The translations under genes and the position numbers were made by a program. A stretch of 64,000 nt of DNA from Symmachiella dynata (lineage in GTDB: Bacteria > Planctomycetota > Planctomycetia > Planctomycetales > Planctomycetaceae): contig NZ_CP036276.1 in assembly GCF_007747995.1 (NCBI RefSeq), positions 7,120,001-7,184,000 of the forward strand. The letters run 5' to 3'. Of this stretch, positions 18,254 through 26,529 are shown one piece after another. The notes under the pieces were generated by a model, which saw only the letters and a program-made list of their open reading frames with translations, ran no database searches and was not told the DNA's origin. Within the stretch, counting starts at the first letter, position 1, and each line of letters starts with the position of its first letter.

Positions 18254-18682
18254 TTACTCGTAGTAATACCCCAGGCTGCGGGTCATGCCGCGCATTGTGT
18301 CGGCGGTCTCTTCGAGTTCTAGGTCGTTGGCTTGGTAGAGGACCAGGGCGGAGAATAGGTCGGTTTGGAAGGTGCGGACCCATGCGCTGTTGTAGACCTC
18401 CATCGCCCGGAATTCGAGGTCCCAGGCGACGGCATTCTCGTCGCAGATGTTGTCGTCACCTTCGTAGATGTCGAGGTCGTCGTATTCCTGCCGGAAGGCG
18501 TCGAGGGCGGCTTCGGCGATTTTTTCAGGATCGGGCCGGTCGAAAAATACGGTCAACAGCCAAAACGAGGTTTCCGGACTTTGCACCGTGATCGCGACTT
18601 CCTGGGCGTCTTGTTGTTCGGTGATTTCCCAATCGTCGGGATATTCAAAACTAACACCGTGTGACTGATAGGTCTCGACCAT
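18254..18682 (-). CDS. Small acidic soluble protein, unknown function
   Basis: 142 residues. N-terminal MVETYQSHGVSFEYPDDWEI, then alternating strands and helices (AITVQSPETSFWLLTVFFDR; IAEAALDAFRQEYDDLDIYE), ending DTMRGMTRSLGYYYE. Strings such as VSFEYPDDWEI followed by a strand-helix pattern recall PsbP/DUF1795-like (Mog1 fold) proteins; this is a suggestion only. The start is fixed by GGAGAA about 8 bases upstream; the frame is open 29 codons further upstream without coding character. Strongly acidic, no signal. It lies just downstream of the ATP-grasp gene on the same strand. Confidence 0.72.
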   Translation of the reverse strand: MVETYQSHGVSFEYPDDWEITEQQDAQEVAITVQSPETSFWLLTVFFDRPDPEKIAEAALDAFRQEYDDLDIYEGDDNICDENAVAWDLEFRAMEVYNSAWVRTFQTDLFSALVLYQANDLELEETADTMRGMTRSLGYYYE

Positions 18683-18765
18683 GAGGGAATTCTCCACGAA
18701 AGCACGACTGCAAATGTCAATTCTGGGGGGCAATTCCCAAACGTTAGACGGGACGGCGGCGGAAA

Positions 18766-19731
18766 TCAATACTCGACGTTCGTGAGATCCGTGGCGGGTG
18801 GATGAGGCAGGCAGTGCACCGCTTCGGCAGCCGCATCGAGTAACTGGACAGCTTCGAGCGCGGGTGCCTGAAGTGCGGCAGCGGTTTCATCGTCGAGTCG
18901 TTGTGGCGTCCCGCCTTGAAAGACGTTGGTCACAGCACCGGGACTGGTCCGCAACACACCGCCCAGATACCGACCGGCCATCACGAACAGCCGCACATCC
19001 CAAAAGTTGCCGTCGCGAAGTTGCGGGATGATCCGCTCGGACAGCAGATGATTCCCAAAAAACGACTGTGGCGGATCGTGCGGATCGGCGACTTGTACGC
19101 CATGCCCACCAAAACCAACGCGAGGTTTGATCACATACCCGCGTTCAAATAGATTGGGATGTGCACTGAGGATCGCGGCTGCCTCACTGGGAGTTTCCAC
19201 CGCAAAACTGCGCGGGACACGAAAGCTGGTTGCCGACTTCAGCGCGGTATAACAGTCGAGTTTGTCGCGGACAGCGACCCAGGCGGCGTTGGGATTGATC
19301 ACGCGGACGCCGCTGCGCTCATACGACCACGGTAGGTCGTACCACCAGCGGAAAATGCTCCCGGGTCGTACACGATTCCCTTTGCGGGTCAGTAACTCAT
19401 GGGAATCTTGCTGGTTGTCCTCCACGTGGCAAATGACCAGCTCTCGGTCGAGGTGCAAACGCAGGTGCCCGGCAATCCAACAGGCGTCTTCGTCGGCGTC
19501 GGGCAAGGGATCGTTCCGCCGCCACATCAGGCAGGTGGGGCCGTCGGCTGCGTTTAAGACCTCGGCGGTATGTCGAAACGGCATATCGTTTTTGTAGAGC
19601 AACAGGTATTCCCACAGCATGTGCGAACAACGATTGGCCTCCAATAAGACCGGTGTGCCGTCGGCATCGAACATGAAGTCCAACCCGGCCCACTGGTAAT
19701 GCTGCACTGGGACGGAAGCGAAATTAGGCAT
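18766..19731 (-). CDS. ATP-grasp protein with unusual (possibly permuted) domain order
   Basis: 321 residues. ATP-grasp signatures are present but out of order. WAGLDFMFDADGTPVLLEAN (14-33), the metal-binding D...E-x-N segment that normally ends the domain, comes first. A pre-ATP-grasp-like part follows (VINPNAAWVAVRDKLDCYTA, 144-162), then the glycine-rich loop GYVIKPRVGFGGHGVQVADP (Lys202), a nucleotide-binding Glu near 232, and WDVRLFVMAGRYLGGVL (Arg247). No E-x-N follows before the end. Such enzymes ligate a carboxylate to an amine or thiol using ATP. The start MPNFASV overlaps the end of the QueC-like gene (ATGCCTAA, 8 bases), which rules out a longer N-terminus in an independent gene. 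Substrate unknown. Confidence 0.75.
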   Translation of the reverse strand: MPNFASVPVQHYQWAGLDFMFDADGTPVLLEANRCSHMLWEYLLLYKNDMPFRHTAEVLNAADGPTCLMWRRNDPLPDADEDACWIAGHLRLHLDRELVICHVEDNQQDSHELLTRKGNRVRPGSIFRWWYDLPWSYERSGVRVINPNAAWVAVRDKLDCYTALKSATSFRVPRSFAVETPSEAAAILSAHPNLFERGYVIKPRVGFGGHGVQVADPHDPPQSFFGNHLLSERIIPQLRDGNFWDVRLFVMAGRYLGGVLRTSPGAVTNVFQGGTPQRLDDETAAALQAPALEAVQLLDAAAEAVHCLPHPPATDLTNVEY

Positions 19732-20392
19732 CGGCGTACACCGTCGGATCGTCAATACCTGCCGCCATGAATGCCTGCTGCCGGCTGCCACATTTGATGC
19801 AGCGTCCGCAATGCTGATTGTCCCGAGGATCGACACAGGAGAAACTGTGCGCCAGCGTGTCGCGATCGGTTTCGCGGATGACGTCGGTCTTGGTCATTTG
19901 GATATAGGGGGTGAGAATTTCAATCGGACGACCTGCTTCGAGGCTGAGCAGTTCCTGCGCGCTGTCAAAGTATGCGCGGCTACCATCGCGAAAGGAGTTG
20001 TCGGCGGTGGTGCCGAGCGCGCATTGAAAGTCCGGCAAATGTGCGACTTTAGGGAGTGCAAAACTCAAAAGCATGAGATTGCGTAGAGGGATTTCCAAAT
20101 CGTGGCTTCTAGCTCCCGCACGGGGGATGTTGTTTCCGGTGACGGCCCAATGATTGTCGAGCCAACCGGCGAGGGGAATCTGAAATTGAATGAGCGGGTC
20201 CAAGTTGTCTGATGCGTGTGCCTGGCATAATTGTTGAACGAAGAGCGTCTCGACGTCATCCCAAATCAAGCCGCAATGCACGTGCACGGGAACAACGCGT
20301 CGCTGCTGGCTGAGAAATCGGCTGACCAACGACGTGCTTTCGACACCGCCGCCAAGCAGTACAACGATCGGACATTCCAGGGTGTTTGACAT
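19724..20392 (-). CDS. QueC-like PP-loop protein (7-cyano-7-deazaguanine synthase-like)
   Basis: 222 residues. The PP-loop LLGGGVESTSL (about 12-22) deviates slightly from the usual S-G-G-x-D-S. EIPLRNLMLLSFALPKVA matches the QueC helix with the Arg-Asn pair; TPYIQMTKTDVI and the four zinc cysteines (186, 195, 198, 201 in SCVDPRDNQHCGRCIKC) complete the family pattern. QueC adenylates carboxy-deazaguanine and amidates it to preQ0. No queD, queE or queF is nearby. The gene overlaps the ATP-grasp gene by 8 bases, so this may be a paralogue acting on another carboxylate. The start at MSNTLE is chosen because the fold begins there; the frame is open far upstream. Confidence 0.85.
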   Translation of the reverse strand: MSNTLECPIVVLLGGGVESTSLVSRFLSQQRRVVPVHVHCGLIWDDVETLFVQQLCQAHASDNLDPLIQFQIPLAGWLDNHWAVTGNNIPRAGARSHDLEIPLRNLMLLSFALPKVAHLPDFQCALGTTADNSFRDGSRAYFDSAQELLSLEAGRPIEILTPYIQMTKTDVIRETDRDTLAHSFSCVDPRDNQHCGRCIKCGSRQQAFMAAGIDDPTVYADA

Positions 20393-20454
20393 CGCGGGTG
20401 TGGGGTGGTGTGCGCAATGGTGTGGGGTGAAACCGGTGTGGACGCGGCGGGATG

Positions 20455-21972
20455 TTATTTGCCTTCGGCGGCCCAACGTTTCATTTGTTGGATGTTGTCC
20501 TGCAATTCTTGAAGATCTTCGATCGATCCGCGGCGCCGCCGAGTATCGAGGTACAGCTCCATGTCGCTGTCGTACATGGCTTCGGATTCGGGATTCCGGC
20601 CGTGGTCGTTGGTGCGGACAATCCAATCGTCGAGGCGGTTTCGCATGTCGGCCAATGGCGTGGCGAATTTGGCGTCGCCGGCAAGATTGTGAATTTCGTG
20701 CGGATCATTTTCGAGATCGTACAATTCTTCCGGCGGTCGGGTGGGAGCGAACAGTTGTTTTTGGATGTCGTTCAACTCACCAGCAGCAAAGGCGCGCCGC
20801 AGATCGATGAGGATTGATTTGTGGTCTTTATAGGCGCACGGCTGGAGGTGCGGTCGTTGTGGCAAATAATTGCGGATGTATTTGAAACGATCCGTCCGCA
20901 CGCATCGCAGATGTTCGACCGTTTCGTCGCAGCGATCACGGGCGGCAAAGATCGCTTCACGGGGTTGATAGTCCTCGGCAAGTACATCCTGCGCCTGCAT
21001 GGTTTCGGGGAGCGGAATTCCCGCTGCTGCAAGGGATATGGCCGCCATGTCGATGTGTTCGATCAAGTCCTCCCGAATGGTTCCCGCTGCGATCCCCGGG
21101 CCGCGGAGGATGAACGGAACGTGAATTCCTTCTTCGTACAAAAACTGTTTGCCGCGGGCGTGGCTGATGCCGTGGTCGGTCATGAACAGCACGAGTGTTT
21201 GGTCAAGGACGCCTTCCTCCTTGAGCCGCGCGATGATCTCCCCGACAACGCGGTCCGTTTCGAGGACGGAATCCAAATAGGCGGCCCAATCTTCGCGCTG
21301 CACCGGTGTGTCGGGGTAATAGGGAGGAAGTTTTACGTCAGCAGGGTCCGTTTTGCTTCCAAACTTTTGCTTTGCCTTTTGAGCAAATTTTTGCGCCGAC
21401 TGCCGCGTACCGCCGCGGAGTTTTCCACCGGGGAGTTGGATCTGAGCAAAGAAGGGCTGCCCCGGTTTGCGGTTGGCCCAATCGGAACCGTCGTACATCG
21501 ATCGATCCCACTCGAAATTGTAGTCGGTTTTGCCGAGTCGATTGGGACGGATCGGCCATCCGCTGATGGTCGTGTAATAGCCGGCGCGTTGGAACAACAG
21601 CGGAATCGGTTCGACGCCGGGCGGGAGGTGAATTTTTTCTTCGCCACGTCCACTGCGATGATGGTGCGCTCCAATCGCTGTTTGGTACATGCCGGTGATA
21701 AAGGCCGAACGACACGTGGAACAGACCGGAGCAGTCACAAATGCGCGGTTAAACTGCACGCCCTCCCGGGCGAGTTGATCAACATGTGGTGTTTCGATCA
21801 ACGTTTCTCCGTAACAGGAAAAGTTGGCCGACATGTCGTCGACAACGATCCAGAGAATATTGGGCCGCGCGGGGGCAGGATCGGCGGCCTTCGTCATGGA
21901 GGGGGATGCGAAGACGAGGGTAGCGAGGAATAGTAAGACTGATGTCCAGCGAATGGTGTTTGCGTTGTTCAT
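20455..21972 (-). CDS. Secreted sulfatase with atypical CSTCR active-site motif
   Basis: 505 residues. Signal peptide about 1-29 (cleavage near MTKAAD). The sulfatase fold begins PNILWIVVDDMSANFSCYG with the first metal aspartates; the nucleophile region reads APVCSTCRSAFITGMYQT, so Cys84 is the predicted formylglycine. The core is C-S-T-C-R where most family members have C-x-P/A-S-R. Downstream TDHGISHARGKQFLYEEGIH supplies the other metal and catalytic residues. Resembles the heparan N-sulfatase-like group (YQTAIGAHHHRSGRG). Planctomycetes carry many such enzymes for sulfated algal polysaccharides. No anaerobic or aerobic maturase is in the window. Upstream lies a repeat of the CCCTCACC family. 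Confidence 0.9.
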   Translation of the reverse strand: MNNANTIRWTSVLLFLATLVFASPSMTKAADPAPARPNILWIVVDDMSANFSCYGETLIETPHVDQLAREGVQFNRAFVTAPVCSTCRSAFITGMYQTAIGAHHHRSGRGEEKIHLPPGVEPIPLLFQRAGYYTTISGWPIRPNRLGKTDYNFEWDRSMYDGSDWANRKPGQPFFAQIQLPGGKLRGGTRQSAQKFAQKAKQKFGSKTDPADVKLPPYYPDTPVQREDWAAYLDSVLETDRVVGEIIARLKEEGVLDQTLVLFMTDHGISHARGKQFLYEEGIHVPFILRGPGIAAGTIREDLIEHIDMAAISLAAAGIPLPETMQAQDVLAEDYQPREAIFAARDRCDETVEHLRCVRTDRFKYIRNYLPQRPHLQPCAYKDHKSILIDLRRAFAAGELNDIQKQLFAPTRPPEELYDLENDPHEIHNLAGDAKFATPLADMRNRLDDWIVRTNDHGRNPESEAMYDSDMELYLDTRRRRGSIEDLQELQDNIQQMKRWAAEGK

Positions 21973-22002
21973 GCTGGTGGGCGCCTGATGGTGGTGTGAA
22001 AA

Positions 22003-22036
22003 CCCTCACCCCGGCCCTCTCCCAGAGGGAGAGGGG
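22003..22036. repeat. CCCTCACC...GAGAGGGG palindromic repeat, copy 2
   Basis: CCCTCACCCCGGCCC then CTCTCCCAGAGGGAGAGGGG, nearly the same as 7422-7460, in the spacer between the divergent sulfatase and lipoprotein genes. Confidence 0.65.
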
Positions 22037-22226
22037 GTCGCCGAGTGGTGGGTGGTGAGATTTAGGTTGGTGGTTACGATTTTTAGGCTGGCCGTTGGTT
22101 TACAGTATAAACGTGGATTGATTTGATCAATAGCGTGGCCCCAGGGAATAAACGGCATGCATGGAGGATCTTACCATTGTGCGATCTCGCGAATTCTTTC
22201 ATGGACGTTTTGAAAGGGCGCTCTCC

Positions 22227-23063
22227 ATGGTTAGACCTTGTGCGATGTGGTGTCTGCTTCTGTTGACCGGTTGCGGTGCAGCAGAGGGAATCGATAAGAA
22301 ACCAGCGGTCGCCGTTGCACCTGCGCGCGGCGATAAGGTGGCGGCTGACGAGGGGGACTTGGCTCAAAGGGGGCAACTTGAACGCAAGATCATCTACCGC
22401 GCTGACATGGATATCGTCGTTGAAGATTTCTCCGGTGTACCCGCACAGGTGCAGGCGATCATCCGCCGCCTCGATGCATTTGTTGCAGATGCTCAAGTAT
22501 CAGGCACTGCCAACGTGCCGCGTCACGCGTATTGGACAATCCGCATTCCGGCGGAGAAGTTCGAGGAGTTTCTCGTTGCGAGTCGACTCTTGGGAGAAGT
22601 TCGTAGCGAAAGCCAAACGGCCCAGGACGTCAGCGAAAAATTCTATGACCTGCAGGCACGGCTGGCCAATCAGCAACAAGAAGAACAGCGACTCAAGGAA
22701 TTACTCGATCAGCACAGCGGCAAGTTGGAGGAAATCTTGGCCGTGGAACGCGAGATCTCAAGGGTTCGGGGGGAAGTGGAACAACTGCAAGGTCAACTCC
22801 GCGTTCTATCGGATCTGACAGCCTATTCGACGGTCACACTTCGATTCGAAGAGATCAGCAATTACGCACCTGTGCAATCGGCATCGTTTACGACACGCAT
22901 CGAACGCACATGGTCATCGTCGATTGAATCGTTTAGCGAATTGGCGCAATCGATCGTGTTGGCCGTGGTCTTCGTCGCTCCTTGGATTTGCGTCCTGGCT
23001 ATTCCGTTGGTGGCAATTACTGTCTTTCTAAAGTGGATTCGACGCAAACCGGTTTCGATGTAA
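22227..23063 (+). CDS. DUF4349-type lipoprotein
   Basis: 278 residues. Lipobox LLLTGC at the end of a short signal (MVRPCAMWCLLLLTGCG), so lipidated at Cys. A conserved domain follows (RKIIYRADMDIVVEDFSGVP, then YWTIRIPAEKFEEFL), then a coiled coil (about 160-215: YDLQARLANQQQEEQRLKEL), then SDLTAYSTVTLRFEE and one C-terminal membrane helix (SIVLAVVFVAPWICVLAIPL) with a basic tail. This is the layout of DUF4349 proteins, which span the envelope and have no assigned reaction. The start is placed at the signal sequence; the frame is open 22 codons further upstream. Confidence 0.85.
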   Translation: MVRPCAMWCLLLLTGCGAAEGIDKKPAVAVAPARGDKVAADEGDLAQRGQLERKIIYRADMDIVVEDFSGVPAQVQAIIRRLDAFVADAQVSGTANVPRHAYWTIRIPAEKFEEFLVASRLLGEVRSESQTAQDVSEKFYDLQARLANQQQEEQRLKELLDQHSGKLEEILAVEREISRVRGEVEQLQGQLRVLSDLTAYSTVTLRFEEISNYAPVQSASFTTRIERTWSSSIESFSELAQSIVLAVVFVAPWICVLAIPLVAITVFLKWIRRKPVSM

Positions 23064-23581
23064 CGACTGTTCGAGAACCGTTTTTAGTGATTATTGGGCC
23101 CTAGCAGTGTTCAGTGGCAGATAGGCTAGGTCGATCTGCTTAGCAGCGTGGCGGTGGGTCTGGCGTTTGAACAAACTTGGTGCGTCGTTCGGTTTGCTCC
23201 GCTGCTGGGTGGGGAGGCAAAGTTTTCCCAGACCACCAATCCGGCTGAAACTCGCTGCTGCGGCGATTTGATTTTGTGAAATCCCGGAAATTCATCTTCA
23301 CAGCCCCCAAGAGTCGGGTATGTTGAAGTAAGCAGATTCGAAAACAATTACGAACGGGTCTCGCGTTTCTGGGTCAGACGCGATAACCCTTCGACGAATC
23401 ATAACTGGGCAGTGACGACCGGCGGCGACTTCTTTCATCGCGGGCGATTTCTATATTTCTTGCATCTGCGGTGTCTGCTGCGCGGTCGGTCCGGCTGGTG
23501 AAATTGTTACGACTGAATGTGCCAAGGTGGGCAGGGAGACTGACAACGGAATGGCCGATTCATCCAACGAGGAGGACCATG
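23064..23581. other. Intergenic stretch before the DUF1573 gene
   Basis: About 518 bases. No convincing reading frame with a ribosome binding site, no repeat matching the families seen elsewhere, and no clear terminator after the lipoprotein gene. It must contain the DUF1573 promoter. Confidence 0.4.
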
Positions 23582-24619
23582 ATGTTCAAATTTTGCACGA
23601 TTACTCCTGCCACACTTTTGCAGAAAGGGAGACCGGCGGCAGTCGCGGTCTGTTGCTTGCTGCTGTGCTCGGCAGTTTCGGCACAGGCCGCAGAGTTGAC
23701 TTGGGCAGAAAAGATGTTCGACCGGCTGAATCAGGATTTTGGCACGGTTCCCAAAGGCTCGGTTGCCAAGGCGCGGATTAAGATCACCAGTCATTGGCGG
23801 GATGATACGCACATTGCCGATGTCCGCACGACCTGCGGGTGCTCTGCTGCTGAGCCGGAAAGAACGACGCTCAAAAGCAACGAATCGACGTACATCGAAA
23901 TCACGATGAATACGCACAAGTTTTCGCACCGCAAGAACTCGAATGTGATCGTGACCTTCGACAAACCACAGCGGGCTGAAGTGCGGATTCCGATCACGGC
24001 ATTCATTCAACCAGACATCATCCTCGCGCCGGGGAGTGTGAATTTCGGGACGGTCGATTATGGAACGGGATGGCGACAAAAGGTGCAGGTTTCTCATGCA
24101 CGTTCGCCCAACTGGAAAGTCCGCAGCGCGCATACGGACAACGAACACTTGGACGTGACTGTCACGCCGAACGCAAATGGAAAACCGGGGTATGAAGTTT
24201 CGGTTCTGTTAAAACCGACCGCACCGGTGGGAGACTTCCGCGATCAAGTCGTGTTGGAAACCGTGGGCGGGGAATCGTCGCAAGTGACGGTATTGGTCGA
24301 AGGGAAAATCGCCCCGGATGTAATCGTCTCACCGCAAACCGCCTCGGTGGGTAAACTCCACCCGGGCGACAAAAAAACGGTGCAGTTCGTGGTCCGCGGG
24401 AAAAAGGCGATCATGATCGAGAAGATCACCTCGGGCGCCGATGAATCGGCATTTGCCTGGCAATCACCGACAGATGAAAAGAACGTGCACGTGATTCCGA
24501 TTCACCTCAAAGGGGACTCACCCATGGGCAAGTTCGTGGAGGAATTCGACGTCCGCATCGCCGGTCGTTCTGAACCGGTACACTTCAAGGTGTATGGTGA
24601 GATTGCCGCAACGGAGTAA
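23582..24619 (+). CDS. Secreted DUF1573 protein
   Basis: 345 residues. Signal peptide (hydrophobic core AVAVCCLLLCSAVSAQAAE, cleavage near AQAAE), then repeated immunoglobulin-like beta domains. The first carries FGTVPKGSVAKARIKI and TTCGCSAAEPERTTLKSNES, the CGC-x-x motif typical of DUF1573; a second unit starts near APGSVNFGTVDYGTGWRQKV and a third near VSPQTASVGKLHPGDKKTV. Such proteins are exported and abundant in planctomycetes and Bacteroidota, with no known reaction. Of two adjacent ATGs the second is chosen: GAGGAGG lies 6 bases from it and only 3 from the first. Ends in a strong terminator. Confidence 0.88.
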   Translation: MFKFCTITPATLLQKGRPAAVAVCCLLLCSAVSAQAAELTWAEKMFDRLNQDFGTVPKGSVAKARIKITSHWRDDTHIADVRTTCGCSAAEPERTTLKSNESTYIEITMNTHKFSHRKNSNVIVTFDKPQRAEVRIPITAFIQPDIILAPGSVNFGTVDYGTGWRQKVQVSHARSPNWKVRSAHTDNEHLDVTVTPNANGKPGYEVSVLLKPTAPVGDFRDQVVLETVGGESSQVTVLVEGKIAPDVIVSPQTASVGKLHPGDKKTVQFVVRGKKAIMIEKITSGADESAFAWQSPTDEKNVHVIPIHLKGDSPMGKFVEEFDVRIAGRSEPVHFKVYGEIAATE

Positions 24620-24650
24620 TGTTCTCCGCGGTGTGGGAACACGAGAATAG

Positions 24651-24692
24651 CGCTCGGCCTTCGGTTATGACACCGAAGGCCGAGCGTTTTTT
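24651..24692 (+). terminator. Rho-independent terminator of the DUF1573 gene
   Basis: CGCTCGGCCTTCGGT (24651-24665) pairs perfectly with ACCGAAGGCCGAGCG (24672-24686) over a 6-base loop, followed by TTTTTT. It sits 31 bases after the stop codon. Confidence 0.95.
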
Positions 24693-24729
24693 GTCTAGCG
24701 ACTGCACTTACGGGCCGTCCATGCCCAAA

Positions 24730-25305
24730 TCATTTGCCGAGTTCAGCGATGATTTCCTTGGCTTTCGTCCGCCCGCCATGTGAGCGGCTGATTTTTGCGA
24801 ACGTGACTTTCTGATCCCCATCGATGATGAAGGTCGAAGGATACGAGGTTTCCTTCTCCCCTTCCCAGCGCAATCCGTAGGCATTGGTGAACGCAAAATC
24901 GGGATCGAGCAGAAACAGGAAATTCGGGGGAAACTTCTTTCCCTTGATGAATTGCTGAGCATGCTCGGCCACCCCATCTTTGTTGTCGGGATACACAAAC
25001 ACGACCGTCGATTTCTGCTCGTTGAACCCCTTGGCGGCGTTGAGAAATTCGGTCATTTGCCGGGAGCAGAGTGGGCATTGGTAGGTGGGAAAACCGCGGA
25101 GCATAACGACCACGACCGGTCCCTCTTCGATCAGCTTGCTCAGTTTGTGTTTTTTGCCCTCCAATGTCGGGAGTTCAAAATCGGGGGCTTTTTTACCGAC
25201 GGCGGGTGGTTTGGTTTCCTTTTCTGCGCTGCGAAGTTCGCCGCCTGTCCAAAATAGTCCACAGGCGATGGCCAGCAGTGTCAACGGAATGTGTATTCGA
25301 TTCAT
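24730..25305 (-). CDS. Peroxiredoxin/redoxin-like exported protein
   Basis: 191 residues. A short hydrophobic N-terminus (MNRIHIPLTLLAIACGLFWT) suggests export or anchoring. The AhpC/TSA-like fold starts at VGKKAPDFELPTLEGKKHKL; the active region reads RGFPTYQCPLCSRQM, giving a C-P-L-C motif with the resolving cysteine two residues on. This resembles the PRX-like AhpC/TSA family more than TlpA (whose motif is C-P-x-C after W). FLLDPDFAFTNAYGLRWEG and STFIIDGDQKVTFAKISRSH complete the fold. It probably reduces peroxides or disulfides outside the cytoplasm. The start is set at the signal sequence; the frame is open upstream. It is convergent with the DUF1573 gene across a terminator. Confidence 0.82.
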   Translation of the reverse strand: MNRIHIPLTLLAIACGLFWTGGELRSAEKETKPPAVGKKAPDFELPTLEGKKHKLSKLIEEGPVVVVMLRGFPTYQCPLCSRQMTEFLNAAKGFNEQKSTVVFVYPDNKDGVAEHAQQFIKGKKFPPNFLFLLDPDFAFTNAYGLRWEGEKETSYPSTFIIDGDQKVTFAKISRSHGGRTKAKEIIAELGK

Positions 25306-25487
25306 GGAATTCGCTTTCTGGAAAATGTCGTGCTGTTGTGTTTGGAAAAGTGCCTTGAACATCGGCCGCTTCGCGGCATGTGAAACGGCGTTCTTTACGC
25401 GGACGGCAGAATTATGAGACTTAGGGTGCACGGTGACTGTGAACTGCAACACAATCGTGATTTCACAGGGTTGATTGACACGGGGCG

Positions 25488-26411
25488 TTATTCGCCCTTT
25501 TTCGACAGGGCTGCCTCAATTTCGTCGCGGTCGGCCAGAGACGGTTGCGCGCCGGAGCGGGTGACGGCAATGGCCGCGGCGGCGGTTGCCCAGTGTGCGG
25601 CTTGTTCCAGCGCCAGACCTTCGGAGACTGCTACGGCAAGTGCGCCGTTAAAAGCGTCTCCGGCAGCGGTGGTATCGACGGCGGTGACCTTCCGGCTGGG
25701 AATGCGTACGTTCGTTTCACCCGTGATCTGGCAACCGTCGGGCCCCAAGGTGGTGATGACGCAGCCACATCCGAGATCGCGCAACTGTTGCGCCGCCTCC
25801 CCAACACCGTCTCTCCCGGTCAGCAACGCAGCTTCACCGGCATTGGGGGTCAGCACGTCGACCAATGCCAGGATCTCAGGAGTGGCGATTTCAGGGAGCG
25901 CCGGTGCGGGGTTGAGGATGGTGATCAGTCCGGCAGCTCGCGCGCGCTGTAGTCCCCGGACGACGGTTTCTATGGGGGATTCCAAACAGCACAGAAACAC
26001 CCCTGCGGCGGCGAACAAGTTCTCGGGGAGCGCATCAACGTGCTGAGGAGTAAGATGCAGATTGGCACCGGAGGCAACGCTGATCGCGTTTTCGCCCTGT
26101 TCATCCACAAAAATCAGCGCCACACCGGAGGGTTGGTGGGGTACGGTCGTGATGTACTGGCTGACGAGGTTTTCGCGAGAGAAATTATCAAGCGCAGCGC
26201 GTCCGAATTCGTCATCCCCGACGGCAGCAATAAAGGTGACCGGATCGCGGGCGGCACGGGCAGCGGCGACGGCTTGGTTGGCCCCTTTGCCGCCCGGCGC
26301 CTGAAAGTATTCGCCCCCCAGAACCGTTTCTCCAGGAGCAGGAATCCGTGGTGAACGAATGACTAAATCGGTGTTCACCGAACCGAGCACAATAATGGCC
26401 GAAGGCGGCAT
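25488..26411 (-). CDS. rbsK: Ribokinase (PfkB family)
   Basis: 307 residues. The two PfkB signatures are visible: the sugar-binding GGEYFQAPGGKGANQAVAAA region (about 31-50) and the C-terminal DTTAAGDAFNGAL with the catalytic Asp of the GAGD-type motif (here A-A-G-D). The start GSVNTDLVIRSPRIPAPGET is characteristic of ribokinase rather than fructokinase or adenosine kinase. It phosphorylates D-ribose at O5 with ATP. No ribose transporter or RbsD lies next to it, so it probably serves nucleoside salvage or another sugar route. Single gene with a good family match along its length. Confidence 0.92.
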   Translation of the reverse strand: MPPSAIIVLGSVNTDLVIRSPRIPAPGETVLGGEYFQAPGGKGANQAVAAARAARDPVTFIAAVGDDEFGRAALDNFSRENLVSQYITTVPHQPSGVALIFVDEQGENAISVASGANLHLTPQHVDALPENLFAAAGVFLCCLESPIETVVRGLQRARAAGLITILNPAPALPEIATPEILALVDVLTPNAGEAALLTGRDGVGEAAQQLRDLGCGCVITTLGPDGCQITGETNVRIPSRKVTAVDTTAAGDAFNGALAVAVSEGLALEQAAHWATAAAAIAVTRSGAQPSLADRDEIEAALSKKGE

Positions 26412-26529
26412 AAGTGGCGAGACGTCTTAATTCGGGGAGTCGTGATGGATTACAAACAAACGGGACGAACATGGTCGCTAAATCGGGACGAGAGGAGCAC
26501 GCTGAGATTTGCCGCTTCTGCCATCCGTT

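Noticed and set aside
18766-20392. Qat-type or other QueC-linked phage defence system
   Set aside because: Known systems with QueC-like parts also carry an ATPase and a TatD nuclease (Qat) or ubiquitin-like and CBASS genes. None is nearby, so a defence role is not supported.
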